Assembly: GCA_947044405.1 (NCBI GenBank)
Contig: CAMRHE010000011.1
Span: forward strand, 6,244,501 to 6,308,500
DNA: 64,000 nt
Direction of reading: 5' to 3'
Source: Leptodactylus fallax
Taxonomy: Eukaryota; Chordata; Amphibia; Anura; Leptodactylidae
The notes beneath the pieces are model-generated. The model saw only the letters and a program-made list of their open reading frames with translations, had not been told where the DNA came from and did no database searches. Within the stretch, counting starts at the first letter, position 1, and every line of letters starts with the position of its first letter. The position numbers and the translations under genes were made by a program. Of the stretch, positions 1 to 11,377 are shown one piece after another.

Positions 1-89
1 GATGAGAGATCTCATGGGTGATGAACCCCAAAAGTTTTGGATTAAGCCCAAGCCCAAATCTTTTGGAAAATTCAGGTCAAATCTATGCC

Positions 90-340
90 TAACATATCAC
101 TGTGTGGGGGCCTCAAAAGGAACAATATACTGTGTAGGAGCCAGTAAAGGGGGCAATATACTCGGTAAGGATCAGTAAAGGTGGTGTTATACTGTGTGGA
201 GGCTAATAAGGGGGATAATATACTGTGGTAGCCAATAAAAGGGGTGTTATACCGTGTGTGGGTCAGTAAGGGGGGTGTTATACTGTGAGGGGATCAGTAA
301 AGGGGGCGTTATACTGTGTGTGGGCCAAATTAGAGGATTT
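90..340. repeat. Degenerate ~40-bp minisatellite
   Basis: About six imperfect copies of a unit with the core TTATACTGTGTGGGG(G)CCAGTAA. The same core, in one or other orientation, recurs at 7245-7475, 41148-41990 and 45778-46270, so this is the oldest-looking copy of a dispersed minisatellite family. The sequence to about 450 (containing GAGGCTAGGTTCACC) also resembles the right edge of the repeat near 43.1 kb. Confidence 0.7.
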
Positions 341-672
341 TTCTGATCTGCAAATGGGGGGCCAATTACAGAAACAATGACTATTTTTTTTTTTTTGGGG
401 GGGTGCTTTCTATGAGGCTAGGTTCACCCCTGCTCAGCACTGATAAATTATTGCATAGTGATATAACACAACAAAGGCCATTGAAAAGCCATTGATAGAA
501 TGAAATTAAAGTTCTCTGCCTTAGTGTACTTAATATTGCACGTCAAGTATAAGATTTTCCATCTATATAATACAGTAGACAGCAAATATTACTGATCATG
601 ATTGTAATACAATAGCGTTTTAGACTATAATATACTTGTATGCTAACTATAATTTTACTTTGTTTCTTACAG

Positions 673-781
673 TTAATACAGACCATAAGTGCAGTGGACA
701 AAGATGAACCACCAGGTGGACAAAAATTTTTCTTCAGTTTAGCATCCGTTAATCCAAATTTCACAGTCCAGGATAATGAAG
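673..781 (+). CDS. cdh10: Cadherin-10 exon, start of EC5 (antepenultimate... third from last exon)
   Basis: Internal coding exon of a type II classical cadherin. It is bounded by a pyrimidine-rich acceptor (TTTCTTACAG) and the donor G|GTATGG. It is 109 bp, enters in phase 0 and leaves in phase 1, giving 36 codons plus one base. The peptide contains the linker motif SAVDKDE, whose acidic residues are typical of the calcium-binding inter-domain junction, and a possible N-glycosylation site (NFT). In type II cadherins this exon opens the membrane-proximal ectodomain EC5. The open frame continues from 640 only because the intron happens to be open; the splice site sets the real start. The single base left at the end joins the exon at 11378 to restore an Asp codon. 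Identification as cadherin-10 rests mainly on the last exon. Confidence 0.9.
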
Positions 782-1025
782 GTATGGCAAGACTTTTTAT
801 GTTATTATATGTAAACCACAGAAATAAATATTAAAATGTTAAGTATTATATGGTTGTGTATTGTTATTTGTATATTTATGTGCCTGTTGATTCTATTATA
901 TAATACCATAATAACCAGGCTGTAATGACGTAACTGTTTCCCAGCTGCTCATTGCCTATAGTCTGGGCAAACGGTAATTAGCTCTGCAAGGACATACCTG
1001 TATGTCTTTGCAGAATTATCAGCCT

Positions 1026-1321
1026 AAGGCCAGTTTCAGACGACCGTGTGCTGCACGGTCAACCGTGAATTAAAGGCACAGGCAGCGCAAAGAGGTCACG
1101 CGGATGTCAACCATGTACCGCCCATGCACGAGCCAGGCTTCCGCGGCTCCTTTCATTAAATGAATAGGACAGGAATAGGACCAGTTCTATATTTTGCGGC
1201 CCGGACTGTCGGCCCACACACGTGACTGTGTAATTCATGGTCATGTGTACGGGCCCATAGAAATGAATGGGTAATTGTGCAATTTGTGATCACGGCCACG
1301 ATCGTCTGCAAAGGGTCTAAG
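1026..1321. mobile_element. MITE-like repeat with CAGACGACCGTG ends
   Basis: Terminal sequences are inverted: GGCCAGTTTCAGACGACCGTG at the left and CACGATCGTCTGCAAAGGGTC at the right. The interior (GCCCATGCACG, TCCTTTCATTAAATGAATAGG, CATAGAAATGAATGGG) is shared with the copies at 23410-23675 and 23728-24239. No coding capacity. Superfamily uncertain. Confidence 0.65.
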
Positions 1322-1640
1322 TCTGCATGAGTTGCTTGGTCCTAGAGCTCCCAGATCAGGTCTGCATTGTATACTAGGAGGCTGTTCCTTTTGTAACTGG
1401 AGCTAATGTATGAACCTCAGTTATAGGGCAAATCAGTTTAAAAAAAAGAAAATTAATGTTACAATGCTACCCAAAATCTATTATGACTTACAGTGGGTAT
1501 GGAAAATATTGAGACCCCTTTAAATTTTTCACTCTTTGTTTCATTGCAGCCATTTGCTAAAAGCATAAAAGTTAATTTTATTTCTCATTAATGTACACTC
1601 AGAACCCCATCTTGACAGAAAAAAAACCCAGAAATGTAGA

Positions 1641-3470
1641 TACAGTGGGGAAAAAAAAGTATTCAGTCATCCACCAATTGTGCATGTTCTCCCACTTAAA
1701 AAGATGAGAGAGGCCTGTAATTGACATCATAGATAGACCTTAACTATGAGAGACAAAATGAGAAAACAAATCCAGAAAATCACATTGTCTGGTTTTTAAA
1801 GAGTTTATTTGGAAATTATGGTGGAAAATAAGTATTTGGTCACCTACAAACAAGCAAGATTTCTGGCTCTCACAGACCTGTAACTTCTTCTTTAAGAGGC
1901 TCCTTTGTCCTCCACTCAATACCTGTAGTAATGGCACCTGTTTGAAATTGTTATCAGTGTAAAAGACACCTGCCCACAACCTCAAACAGTCACACTCCAA
2001 ACTCCACTATGGTGAAGACCAAAGAGCTGTGGAAGGACACCAGAAACAAAATTGTAGACCTGCACCAGGCTGGGCAGACTGAATCTGCAATAGGTAAGCA
2101 GCTTGGTGTGAAGAAATCAACTGTGGGAGCAATAATTAGAAAATTAAAGACATACAAGACCACTGATAATCTCCCTCGATCAGGGGCTCCATGAAAGATC
2201 TCACCCCGTGGGGTCAAAATGATCACAAGAATGGTGAGCAAAATTCCCAGAACCACATGGGGGGACCTAGTGAATGACCTGCAGAAAGCTGGGACTAACG
2301 TAACAAAGGCTACCGTCAGTAACACACTACGCCACCAGGGACTCAGATCCTGCAGTGCCAGACATGTCTCCCTGCTTAAGTACATCTCAGGTAGCTCAGA
2401 TGCTTGTGGTTGAAGGTTCCAAAGATTATTGAGAGATGCATATCCACAGAGAAACCGAAGTGGAAGGATGTTAGGTAAACACAACGGGTTCCCCCCTCCT
2501 GAAAATCATGGAGGCTAGTGTACCATTTGGGAAAAATATTGGGTTATGTGAAGGTGTTCCCCAAAAAGGCGGCGGCGGGTAAAAAAACTTTTTTTTTTTA
2601 AAATTTTACTTGTTAATATCCTTTTGGCATGGCAGTGGTCCAATGTTCTCTGTGGGGGGGGGGGGCGCCCGTTCGCCCCTAGAGTTTTCTAATACACTAG
2701 GGAACATACAAATCGACCGCGGGCCCGGCGGCCGGGGGGGGGGGCCGGGGGGGCCCCCCCGGAAATTCGTGGAGATGAACCCATCCTTCTAATAAACTCC
2801 CATTTAATTTCTTTCACCAAACTGTTTCCTTAATTGAGTCGCCATGGTAAAGTACATAAGTAACATTATATCAGGTCCCATAGAAAATTGGCCCTCTTCA
2901 CAATAGTGGAGTTTGGAGTGTGACTGTTTGAGGTTGTGGAAGGGTTTAAGAAAAGAAAAGGGGCAAAAAAGGGGGGGAGAGGGGGAAAAGAAGGGGGGAG
3001 AAAGGGGGAAAAACACCAAAAAAAAAAAAAAAAAGAAAGGTAGCAAAAGGACAAAGGAGAGGGGATTGGACTTCACATGATGGAGTAAAACCAAGGCAAT
3101 GGCATAATAAACATGTTTAGATAGTGTATATCAGTGTCAGACTGGGATGTCTAGGGCCCACCAGTGGAATTGCTTCTGGGAGCACCACCATCAGGACCCC
3201 TGAAGATCATTGGTCCAGAGACAGGGCAGCTAAAGGAATCAACATGCTGGGAGCCATACAGTGTGTGCTCACCTGGAAGACATACAAAAAAAGAAAAAAC
3301 ATGATGAACTTTGTTATTGACCAATACTTATTTGCACATACAAATAAACTTTAAAAACCAGAAATATCAGATTTATTTCATGTTCCATACTACCTGTAAT
3401 GGGCAAGTGAACAGCCCTCATTTTTTAAGTGGGAGAAGACAATTGGTGGTGAATAAATATTTCCCCCGTG
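1641..3470 (+). mobile_element. Inner Tc1/mariner element nested in the outer one
   Basis: Begins TACAGTGGGGAAAAAA at a TA and ends with an eroded terminal inverted repeat (AAGTGGGAGAAGACAATTGG, then AAATATTTCCCCC) at about 3418-3470. It is the same family as 27517-29122 and 34586-35291. The middle, 2420-3280, is mostly not Tc1: it contains G-runs, an inverted 35-bp scrap of the element's own leader (about 2904-2939) and copies of flanking sequence. Confidence 0.75.
2009..2417 (+). pseudogene. Tc1 transposase N-terminal fragment (DNA-binding region)
   Basis: From the ATG at 2009, the frame encodes the N-terminal helix-turn-helix of a Tc1-type transposase ([20 protein letters not shown], then [13 protein letters not shown]), about 61 residues, ending at an in-frame TGA at 2192-2194. 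The frame then resumes (SKIPRTTWGDLVNDLQKAG) to about 2380, where the sequence leaves the family. The copy at 27886 has CGC at the position of this TGA, so the stop is probably a decayed CpG codon. No catalytic domain follows, so this is non-functional. Confidence 0.8.
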
Positions 3471-4930
3471 CATTTTTGCAATTTTATTTAAAAAAAAAAA
3501 TGAAAATCACATGGTCATAAGAGACCCTTGTGTGAACCAATTAACAACTGTCCATTTCCTTGTCCCCTTGAGATGGTTCTACTACTTCATTGGAGTCCAG
3601 CTGTGTTTAATTAAACTGATTGGCTTGATTAGGAAAGGCACACAGCTATATAAACTCAGAGGTCAACGCATGTCAGAGCAAATGAGAATCATGAGGTCAA
3701 GGGAACGTCAGCGCAGATGTAATATTGATGGCCTAGTCCTAAGGACAGGCCACTCAAGGTTCCTAAGAGCACAGTGGCCTAAAATCCTTAATGGAAGAAG
3801 GATGACCAGCCCGAATTGGCATCAGCCAAACGAGCAAGTGGAAGAAGAGCCTTGTTGAGAGGAGAAAAGAAAAACAAAAAACTATGGGGGGGGTCGGAGA
3901 GGGGAGAGGGGGGGGGGGGGGAGAAAGATAAAAAAAACAAAATTAGAGCGGCCCCCCGGCAGGGGGGGGGGTAGTGGGGGGGGGAGGCGGACCGCAAAAC
4001 ATGGAGTCCGCATAGAGTTTGCCAAAAAACACATGAAGGATCCCAGTTAATATGAGAAATAAGATTTTGTTGATGACATGAAGATTGAAGTTTTTGCCAT
4101 TAATTCTAAGCGGTATGTGTGGGAAAAAAGGAGGTGGTGTACACCTGTTAAAAAAAGCCCCCCCAGGGAAAAATGGGGGGGGGGGGGGGATGTTGTGGGG
4201 GGGGTTTAAGTGGGGGGGGGGGGGGGGAGGGAGGGGAGTGGAGGGAAAGAATAAATGCGACCAAGCACAGAGATATCCTAAAAAAACCTCTTCAAGGTGT
4301 GGACCTCAGCCTGAAGACCTTCCAACAAGAGAAACTCGTTGTCCGCTGCCAGTGTCCATTCAGTCTTTGACGGCTGACTCCTGCGATGGCAGAGGATCCA
4401 GATGTGAAAAACTTGTTGCAACTAAAACTCATGCTGTACAGCTAAAAGGAAAAAAGAAAAGGGGAAAATAAAAGGGAAATAGTTTTTAAAAAAAGAAAAA
4501 ATATGTACATTTCTGTTTTTCTGTAAATGGGAGGCTGAGCAACATTAATGAGAATGAACTAGACACAGGCAGGGGAAAATAGGGGGCTGGGGACAGCCAG
4601 TATGCTTTACATTGAATGTTTTTTTTATTTTTAGCACCTCCCTGGCAGCCGCCACAGTGGTCAAACTACTACTATATGGACTCATGTCATTAAATGATGG
4701 AAAGGCTGTAGTGTTCAAAAAAAATGTTGCAAAATGATAGGCCTGTGTATCCTAAACAAGAGAATATAACATGAATTTATTAACATGAAAAGACACATTA
4801 ACTGATCCACCCCATTTTGACTCCACTGTTTCAGTGATTAGTCATCTCAGGTAGCTCAGATCTTGTGGTTGAAGGAGCAGTGATGGGGGAAAAAAGAGGG
4901 AAGAAAAAAAAAAAACTAGTAAACCCTTTT
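2420..4930. other. Scrambled segment with G-homopolymers and shuffled local duplicates
   Basis: Short pieces of two Tc1 elements alternate with copies of the 4.8-5.7 kb region. Pairs I can see are 2384-2417 with 4843-4876, 2846-2876 with 4962-4988, 3085-3205 with 5012-5132, 4336-4390 with 5508-5562 and 4561-4600 with 5641-5680. Runs of 8 to 18 G or A appear at 2657, 2733, 2968, 3015, 3884, 3910, 4166 and 4213. Misassembly, or gap filling with uncorrected reads, is as likely as real rearrangement. Reading frames here are not genes. Confidence 0.7.
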
Positions 4931-5917
4931 GAATGTTCCCGCTGGCTGATCGTGTGCGGGTAAAGTACATAAGTAACATTATATCAGATAGAAAATTGCA
5001 CTCACATTTTGGAGTAAAACCAAGGCAATGGCATAATAAACATGTTTAGATAGTGTATATCAGTGTCAGACTGGGATGTCTAGGGCCCACCAGGGGAATT
5101 GCTTCTGGGAGCCCACCATCAGGACCCCTGCAGATCATTGGTACCGAGACAGGGCAGCTAAAGGTAATAACATGCTGGGAGCCATGCTGCTCACCTGCCA
5201 TACCATGTGCACCACTGCACTACCTAAACCCACTGCTACAACCTGTATGGCAAGTGAACAGCGTGGCTCCTAGAATTGTTACCTGTAGCCGCACTGTCCT
5301 GGAAAAGCTGATCTGCAGAGGTCCTGGCTGTTGTATCATCGCAGATGTAATATTGATGGCCTATCCTAAGGACAGGCCATCAATATTAGAAAGATGGATA
5401 AATCCTTTGAAGAGGTTGTCCAGGAATTGGCGCAACCCATGTTCCTTGCGGGAAGTGTAAAATAAAAAATAAATAAATAAAAAAGCATACTCACCTGTTC
5501 CTGGCACTCCGTTGTCCGCTGCCAGTGTCCATTCAGTCTTGTGTCGGCGACTCCTTGCTGGGAGTCCTGCACCTCATGTGACCGCTAAGACAAATTAGGT
5601 ACAGGATTTCCAGAAATGAGAGGCCACCATGAGACCGAACAGACACAGGCAGGGGACAATGGGGTGCTGGGGACAGGGGAAGAAGCTTTTTTTTTATTTT
5701 TTTTTTTTTTTACTTCCTTGGGGGGGGCGCCACAGTGGTCACTCTAGTTTATGGACAACCTCTTTTAAGGGGTTGTCTGGGCCAAATTTTTTTATGGCCT
5801 CTTCACTGGTCCCCCATACTGTATGGAGAACAGTGATGGAGCCATTATATTGTGTGGGAGCAGTGATGGGGGCTAACATCCTGTGTGGGGGACATTAAAC
5901 TGTGTGGGGCATATTAA

Positions 5918-6328
5918 AGGGGTTGTCCAGGCTTAATCTTTTTTATGGCCTATGCTCAGGATAGGCCATAAATACCTGATCGGTAGGGGGCTGACACATG
6001 GCACCATCATCTGTACAGCGTCACTTCCGGCTCCCGTTCTGTACACAACACAGGGCCGGAAGCAGAAAGATCCATCCGCTATTTAGTCTCCTGGCGCCTT
6101 CACTGCAGCTCAGCTCCTACTGACTTCAATAAGTGCTGAGATGCAGTGAAGGTGCCCGGCTAATACACAGTGGACAGAGCTTTCTGCTTCTGGCCCTGTA
6201 TTGTGTACAGGACGGGCGCCAGAAGTGGCTCCATACAGCTGATCGGTCCGGGGGCAGCACCGTACAGATCAGGTATCTATGGCCTATCCTGAGGATAAAC
6301 CATAACAAATTATTCCTGGACAACCCTT
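5918..6328. mobile_element. piggyBac-type MITE, TTAA target site
   Basis: TTAA at 5914-5917 and 6329-6332 flank inverted ends AGGGGTTGTCCAGG and CCTGGACAACCCTT. The interior has a second inverted pair, GGCCTATGCTCAGGATAGGCC on the left and GGCCTATCCTGAGGATAAACC on the right. TTAA duplication is the hallmark of piggyBac transposition. Confidence 0.75.
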
Positions 6329-6361
6329 TTAATATACCCCCCCTAATGCGCCACACTTTAA

Positions 6362-6538
6362 AGAGGTTGTGCAGTATAATGTGACATCACGTGCAGGGGG
6401 AACTTGTGCTGGAAGAAAACAGAGCTGCAGGCCGAACCACTCTGGGAGACAATGGGGACAGGAGAGAGTTTTTTTTTTTTTTTTTTTTTTACCTGCCCCA
6501 GTGTAATTAAAAAAAAAATGTTATCCTGCACAACCCCT
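6362..6538. mobile_element. Short piggyBac-type MITE, TTAA target site
   Basis: TTAA at 6358-6361 and 6539-6542 flank inverted ends AGAGGTTGTGCAG and CTGCACAACCCCT. It is 177 bp with an internal poly(T). The end sequence is close to that of the MITE 30 bp to its left. Confidence 0.7.
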
Positions 6539-7244
6539 TTAATGTCCCCAGGCTATTGGCCTCCATCACTGCCCCCCCCACCAATGACCCCATCAATGGT
6601 CCCCATACAGTATAGGGGACCAGTGAAGGGGCCACTGTACGGGGGGGAATATTGAAGGGGCCCATGTATGCCCATACAGTGGCCCCTTCACTGGTCTCCC
6701 CTATAGCAGTATTGCAGTTTCTGCGACTTAGGTATTGTTATGCTGAAGCCCTAGAGCAGGCACCAGCATAACAATACAGTGAGAAATTAGCTGGGGTGGG
6801 AGGGGGGGGATTACAACTCTCAACAGACCCAGAGCATCTGGAGTTGTTAGGGGTTGTAGTTATCAGAGTGGTCAGTGAAGTTTAAAGATTTGGGGGCAAA
6901 ATAGGGGGAAAAGTTGTTTTTTTGTTTGCGTGGTTAAGCTGTACTTACCTTTCACACTGCGGGTCTGGGCTCCTATGCAGAAACCTGCCGCTGCGCACAG
7001 CATCAGTACGTCAGTGACGCTTGCAGCGACAAGCTACAACTGGATTGGTTCCAACGGCTGCCCATCAGGATCCCCCTACCCCCTTCCTAGAGTGAATTCT
7101 TGATAGTGACGGTTATGGGTGCTGCAGCGATATCTCAGATACTTGAAAGAGATACAGCTTTAGTACCCACAACCGCAGTTATCAAAAACATGGTGAATGA
7201 GCAGAGCAGCACCCAGCATGTAAACAATACTGGGACAGTATAAT

Positions 7245-7475
7245 ATGCTCCTCAGTGGCCCCAACACAGAATTATATGCTCCGCAGTGGCCCCAACACAG
7301 CATTATATGCTCCGCAGTGGCCCCAACACAGCATTATATGCCCACAGTGGCCCCCACACAGTATTATATGCTCACAGTGGCCCACACACTGTATTATATG
7401 CCCAAAGTGACCCCCACACAGTATTATATGCCCACAGTGGCCCCCACACAGTATTAAGTGCTCCACAGTGCCCCC
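7245..7475. repeat. ~31-bp minisatellite
   Basis: About seven copies of a unit with the core CAGTGGCCCCCACACAGTAT followed by TATATGCTC. It is the reverse-complement family of the 41.1-kb array. A hairpin-forming block (TACTCTGGGGTCT, then AGACCCCAGAAT) follows at 7507-7537, the same arrangement as at 41.1 kb. Confidence 0.85.
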
Positions 7476-8216
7476 TCCCCCACCCCCAGAGCCGGTGCTA
7501 TTATTATACTCTGGGGTCTCCTCAGACCCCAGAATATAATAAATAGAGGCCCAGAAGAAGTGATTAAAAATAACAAACACTTATACTCACCTTGTCTTAC
7601 TTCTCCAGGGCATCCTCGCTCCGTCCTGCTGTCTTTCCCATCTTCCTTGGTCCCCTGGTCTCAACGTCCTGTGCCCCAGACATCACCGCTGGGGCCTGTG
7701 ATTGCACCTCAGCGGTCACGTGGGGGCGCGATGACGTCATTACACTGGGACGCTCCGTGTCACCGCTGGGGCCTAATCACAGGCCCCTGCAGTGAGACCG
7801 GAAAAGTGCCGGAGACGATGCCGAGCCCAGGACAGCCAGGTGAGTATTTTTTTTTTTTTTTGTCACTTCCCCTGGGCTGGGCTGGCATCTAATGGCACCT
7901 ATTAACAATAGGTATAGCGGTTGGGGAACCAGGCCTTCCCCGACCACTATCATGGTAGTCCGGGGTCCTGGCCATTTCCAGCTGGCCGCAGGCCCCACAC
8001 CCCTCCGGTCGCAGCCCTTGCTACCACGATCGTTACGCCACTATCCATTGGTCAGGGGCCCGATCCGGATGGTCAGGAGCCAGTCAGGCCCCTGACCGTC
8101 CCGATCAGACCCTTGACCTTTGCATTGGCAAAATGAGTACTAATAGTCGGGGCTCGGAGCCCACTGGCGGATTCACCGGTTCCCCGGTGGGCCAGTCCGA
8201 CCCTGGTGTATATTAT

Positions 8217-8680
8217 CGGAAACATAAACATGCCTGTAAATCAAATGAGTGTGGGGGGATGGAGGCTAGGGAAAGGAGGGGGGGTAAGATTGTCTGACAT
8301 TTTAGAGACTGACAGGGTAGAGTGAGGTGGAGGGGGGGAGGTATGACATAAACAATGGACATGTCAAACATAAGTACAATGAGTCCCTCAGCCTTCTGCC
8401 GTAACCTTAACCATGGTCCAATATAATCATGGAGATGAGATCATTGAGTTGGAGTCCCTCCAGTAGGTGCAGATACTATAAATCGGTCATGGTTGAGGCA
8501 TATAAGTGAGCTTCTAGTACAGTAGAATAATATTAACTGGTTAGAGAATTGAGACTACGTGAGTTTGCCAGATGAGTTGGTTCCAGGTCTCAGTCACACA
8601 TAATGGCTGAGGGGGGAAAGTTACAGTGTGGAAGAGCGCTGACCTGGTGGATGAGTATCAGTATCCTGAGGGAAGACCAC
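8217..8680. other. Intronic sequence without recognisable features
   Basis: Includes G-rich purine tracts around 8275-8340. I see no exon, repeat family or RNA gene. Confidence 0.4.
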
Positions 8681-8689
8681 AGGTGAAGG

Positions 8690-10620
8690 TGGTGGAGGAA
8701 TTAAAACATCAAAATCTGCACTCCAAAAGCCACATAGTGCTCCTTCACATCTGTGGCCTGCTGTGCACCCAAACTGCAGTTTATGCCCACAAATATGACA
8801 CTGTTGTACCGAGGATAACAAAATTAGTGTCATATATCGGTATAAACTGCTGTTTGGACACAGATACAAACACAGAAGGGAATGAGCGCCATGGGGTTTT
8901 TCGGAGAACAGATTTAGACAGTTTGCTTTTTGGACTTTGTCACACTTTTGCAGAGCCCCTGAAATGTCAATAAAGTGTAATCCTCTGATGTGTGACACCA
9001 TTTTAGAAACTACACCCCTAAAATAATTTATCGAGGGGTACAGTGAGCCTTTTTAAATCCCAAATGTTGCATTAAATTATTTTCCAGAAATGAATGCACA
9101 ATTGATGGTGAAAGATGAAAACGGCAATTTTTCAATATGTTCATATTTTTCAATATGTTGTGATCAGCTTGTATCAAAGATCAATACTCCAAATGCTATT
9201 GTGCTCGGGATACCCACTTAACAGATTTTGAAGTGTCTGCTGACACAAGCTGGGCACAACATATTGGGCACAGAAATGGCATATCTCTTGAAAGATAGTA
9301 ATTTACACACTTCATCAGCTGCACATTCACTTATATAAATTAAATTAATGGAATGCTCAATGGTTAAAAAATACTTGCTACTCCACTTCATAAACCCCTT
9401 CAGTGGTATAGTTTATAAAATGGGGTCAAATGCCTGCTAATTCCAATTTACTAGCAATTCAATGGCTATACAAAAGTGGCATGACGTCCAAAAGCCAAAA
9501 TGTGCTCCAAAAAACAAAATAGCGCTCCTTCCCTTCTGTGCCTGGCTGTGCCCAAACAGCAGTTTAAACCTACATATAACATTGTTAAGTACGTTATCCT
9601 GGGTACAGCAATGTCATATATGTGGGCATAAACTGCTGTTTGGGCACAGAGCAGGGTACAGATGCTCTTTTGAGCTCAGATTTAGATAGTTGTTTTTTGG
9701 ATGCCATGTTACATTTTCAGATATGCTAAAATTACCCCTACAAAATGGGGTCACTTCTTGGGGAATTCCAGTTTACTGGCACCTCCAGGGCTCTGCAAAA
9801 ACAACATGGCATCCAGAAAGTCCCTCTATGTTAATAAAATCTGTGAAACAGCTGTTGTGTCAAAATGCTCACTATACCCCTTGATAAATGCTGTGAGGGG
9901 TGTAGTTTCCAAAATGGTGTAGTTTAGGAGAGTTTCCATTGTATTGGTACTCTAGGGGCTCTGGAAATGAGAAATGGCACCTAAAAACTATTCTAGCAAA
10001 ATCTGCTTTTCAAACATCCAGTGTCACTCCTTCCCTTCCGCGTGATGCCGTGTACCCAAACATAAGTTTCCATCCACATGTGGGGTATTTCTGTGCTAGG
10101 AAGAAATTGCATAACAAACTGTGAGATGTATTTTCTCCTTTATCTCCTTGTGAATGTGTTAATTTTAGGGCTAAATGAATGTATTATTGAATAAAAATGA
10201 AATGTCTAAATATCACCTCCATATTGTTTTAATTTCTGTGAAATGCTTAAAGGGTTAACAAACTTCTCAAACACTGTTTTGAAATATTTGAGGGGTGCAG
10301 TTCTAAAAATGGGGTGATTTATTGGGAGAGTTCTAATATATAGACCTTAATAATCCCCTTCAGAGCAAGTGATCCCTTAAAAATTAGTTTGCTAAATATT
10401 TTTGTAAATCTGGAAAATGCTTGTAAATCTGGAAAAATGTTGTAAGCCTTCTAACATCCAAAATAAATTAAATAATGATCAAAAGTTGATGTCAATATAA
10501 AGCAAAGACATGGTAGATAATATTTATTTAAGCTATTTTGGCGATACGACTATATGTCTAAAAAGCAGAGCTTTTCACATTTTGAAAATTGCAATTTTTT
10601 TCCAAATTTCCATTAAATTT
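8690..10620. repeat. Dispersed frog-type repeat, multiple partial copies
   Basis: Recurrent blocks (CTCCTTCCCTTCTG, GTGCCCAAACAGCAGTTTA, GTGTAGTTTCCAAAATGG, then GCCTTCTAACATCCAAAAT near 10447) occur in several imperfect copies here, and again at 38460-38807 and 39692-39835. Two copies contain a palindrome (8750-8870 and 9530-9660). Non-coding. Confidence 0.6.
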
Positions 10621-11170
10621 CCCATTTTTTTTTATAAATAATTACAAAACTATTTATCAATGTTTACCACTAACATGAACTACAATGTGTCACTAAAAAA
10701 CAATCTCAGAATCACTTGTGTAAGTTAAAGTGTCTCAAAGTTATTGCCATATAAAATGACACTTGTCAGTTTCGAGAAATGAGGCCGTGTCCTTAAGGTA
10801 CTTTTAGGCTGTGTCCCTAAGGGCTTAATTTGCAAATTACATTGGGGAAGATTTATTAAGACTGGCATTACAGATGCCAGTTTTAAGAAAGGCCTTGACA
10901 GGCGTAAGACATGGCCGATATATGAAAAGTCTCTGGTCTCTTCATACAGCAGGCACATACCCATGTGCCAAAATGGAGATTTGTATTATAACCCACACCA
11001 GAAAATTATAATTGCAATCCACACTATGTGGGGAGCAAGGTGCAGAACTAGGGTTGTAGTGCATGTAAAGGCAAGAAAGGGCTTTGCGCCAAATGTGCAC
11101 CACAAAAAAATTTATAAATTCCCTCCACTATGTCTATAAAAATATTAAATGCTACTTTTATAGATCTGGC

Positions 11171-11188
11171 ACTATTATTATTATTATT

Positions 11189-11228
<40 letters not shown>
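11171..11228. repeat. Trinucleotide microsatellite (TTA)n(GTA)n
   Basis: About five TTA units run into about 14 GTA/TAG units within the intron, roughly 150 bp upstream of the penultimate cadherin exon. The poly-Leu/poly-Asn frame read across it is an artefact. Confidence 0.95.
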
Positions 11229-11377
11229 CCTGTGTATAAAATTACAATCTGAGTTTCCATATTCAATAAAGAAATACATTAGTTACATATATTTCTTTCT
11301 GATACTAATATAACTGTTTGTTCTTTAAAGTTGAACTAATCTTATAAGAGTAACAATTTTTATGTTTTCATCTGCAG

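Larger units (their letters stand above)
1489..4520 (+). mobile_element. Outer Tc1/mariner element, interrupted and scrambled
   Basis: The left end is TACAGTGGGTATGG with the family's 150-bp terminal region (1489-1640). The copy then breaks where a second Tc1 begins (1641) and resumes near 3471 (TTTTTGCAATTTTATTT, then CACATGGTCATAAG). Recognisable later parts are the promoter-proximal region and start (ATGAGAATCATGAGG, 3682-3697), transposase codons around 4020-4130 (the segment before and after the first catalytic Asp) and 4250-4330, and the 3' terminal region near 4500. Blocks of G-homopolymer and pieces of the 4.8-5.7 kb sequence interrupt it, so no transposase frame survives. Confidence 0.7.
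5053..8216. repeat. Composite dispersed repeat with inverted ends
   Basis: The left edge (CAGTGTCAGACTGGGATG, then GGGCCCACC) is the approximate inverse of the right edge (GGTGGGCCAGTCCGACCCTGG at 8190-8210), suggesting one large non-coding repeat of about 3.2 kb. It carries several TTAA-flanked MITEs and a minisatellite. No open frame longer than expected by chance has a recognisable product. Confidence 0.45.

Noticed and set aside
640..834. A 64-residue protein starting at 640
   Set aside because: The splice acceptor at 671-672 and donor at 782-783 show it is an internal cadherin exon read into flanking intron.
1990..2484. 164-residue antisense frame, and similar frames opposite Tc1 genes (for example 27942-28265, 28458-28836, 34871-35139)
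   Set aside because: Shadow frames on the opposite strand of transposase coding sequence.
2610..4471. Gly-, Pro- and Phe-rich reading frames (for example 2610-2792, 2804-3094, 4085-4471)
   Set aside because: They are translations of G-homopolymers and poly(A)/poly(T) in the scrambled segment, with no protein character.
7245..7892. Overlapping frames in all phases across the minisatellite
   Set aside because: Tandem repetition of a stop-poor unit produces open frames; the repeated TQYYMPTVAP-type peptide has no known counterpart.
8621..9001. 126-residue frame on the minus strand and its 115-residue partner on the plus strand
   Set aside because: Both lie over the palindromic dispersed repeat; the symmetry explains matching openness, and no motif is recognisable.
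11048..11266. Poly-Leu/poly-Asn frame
   Set aside because: Arises from the TTA/GTA microsatellite.
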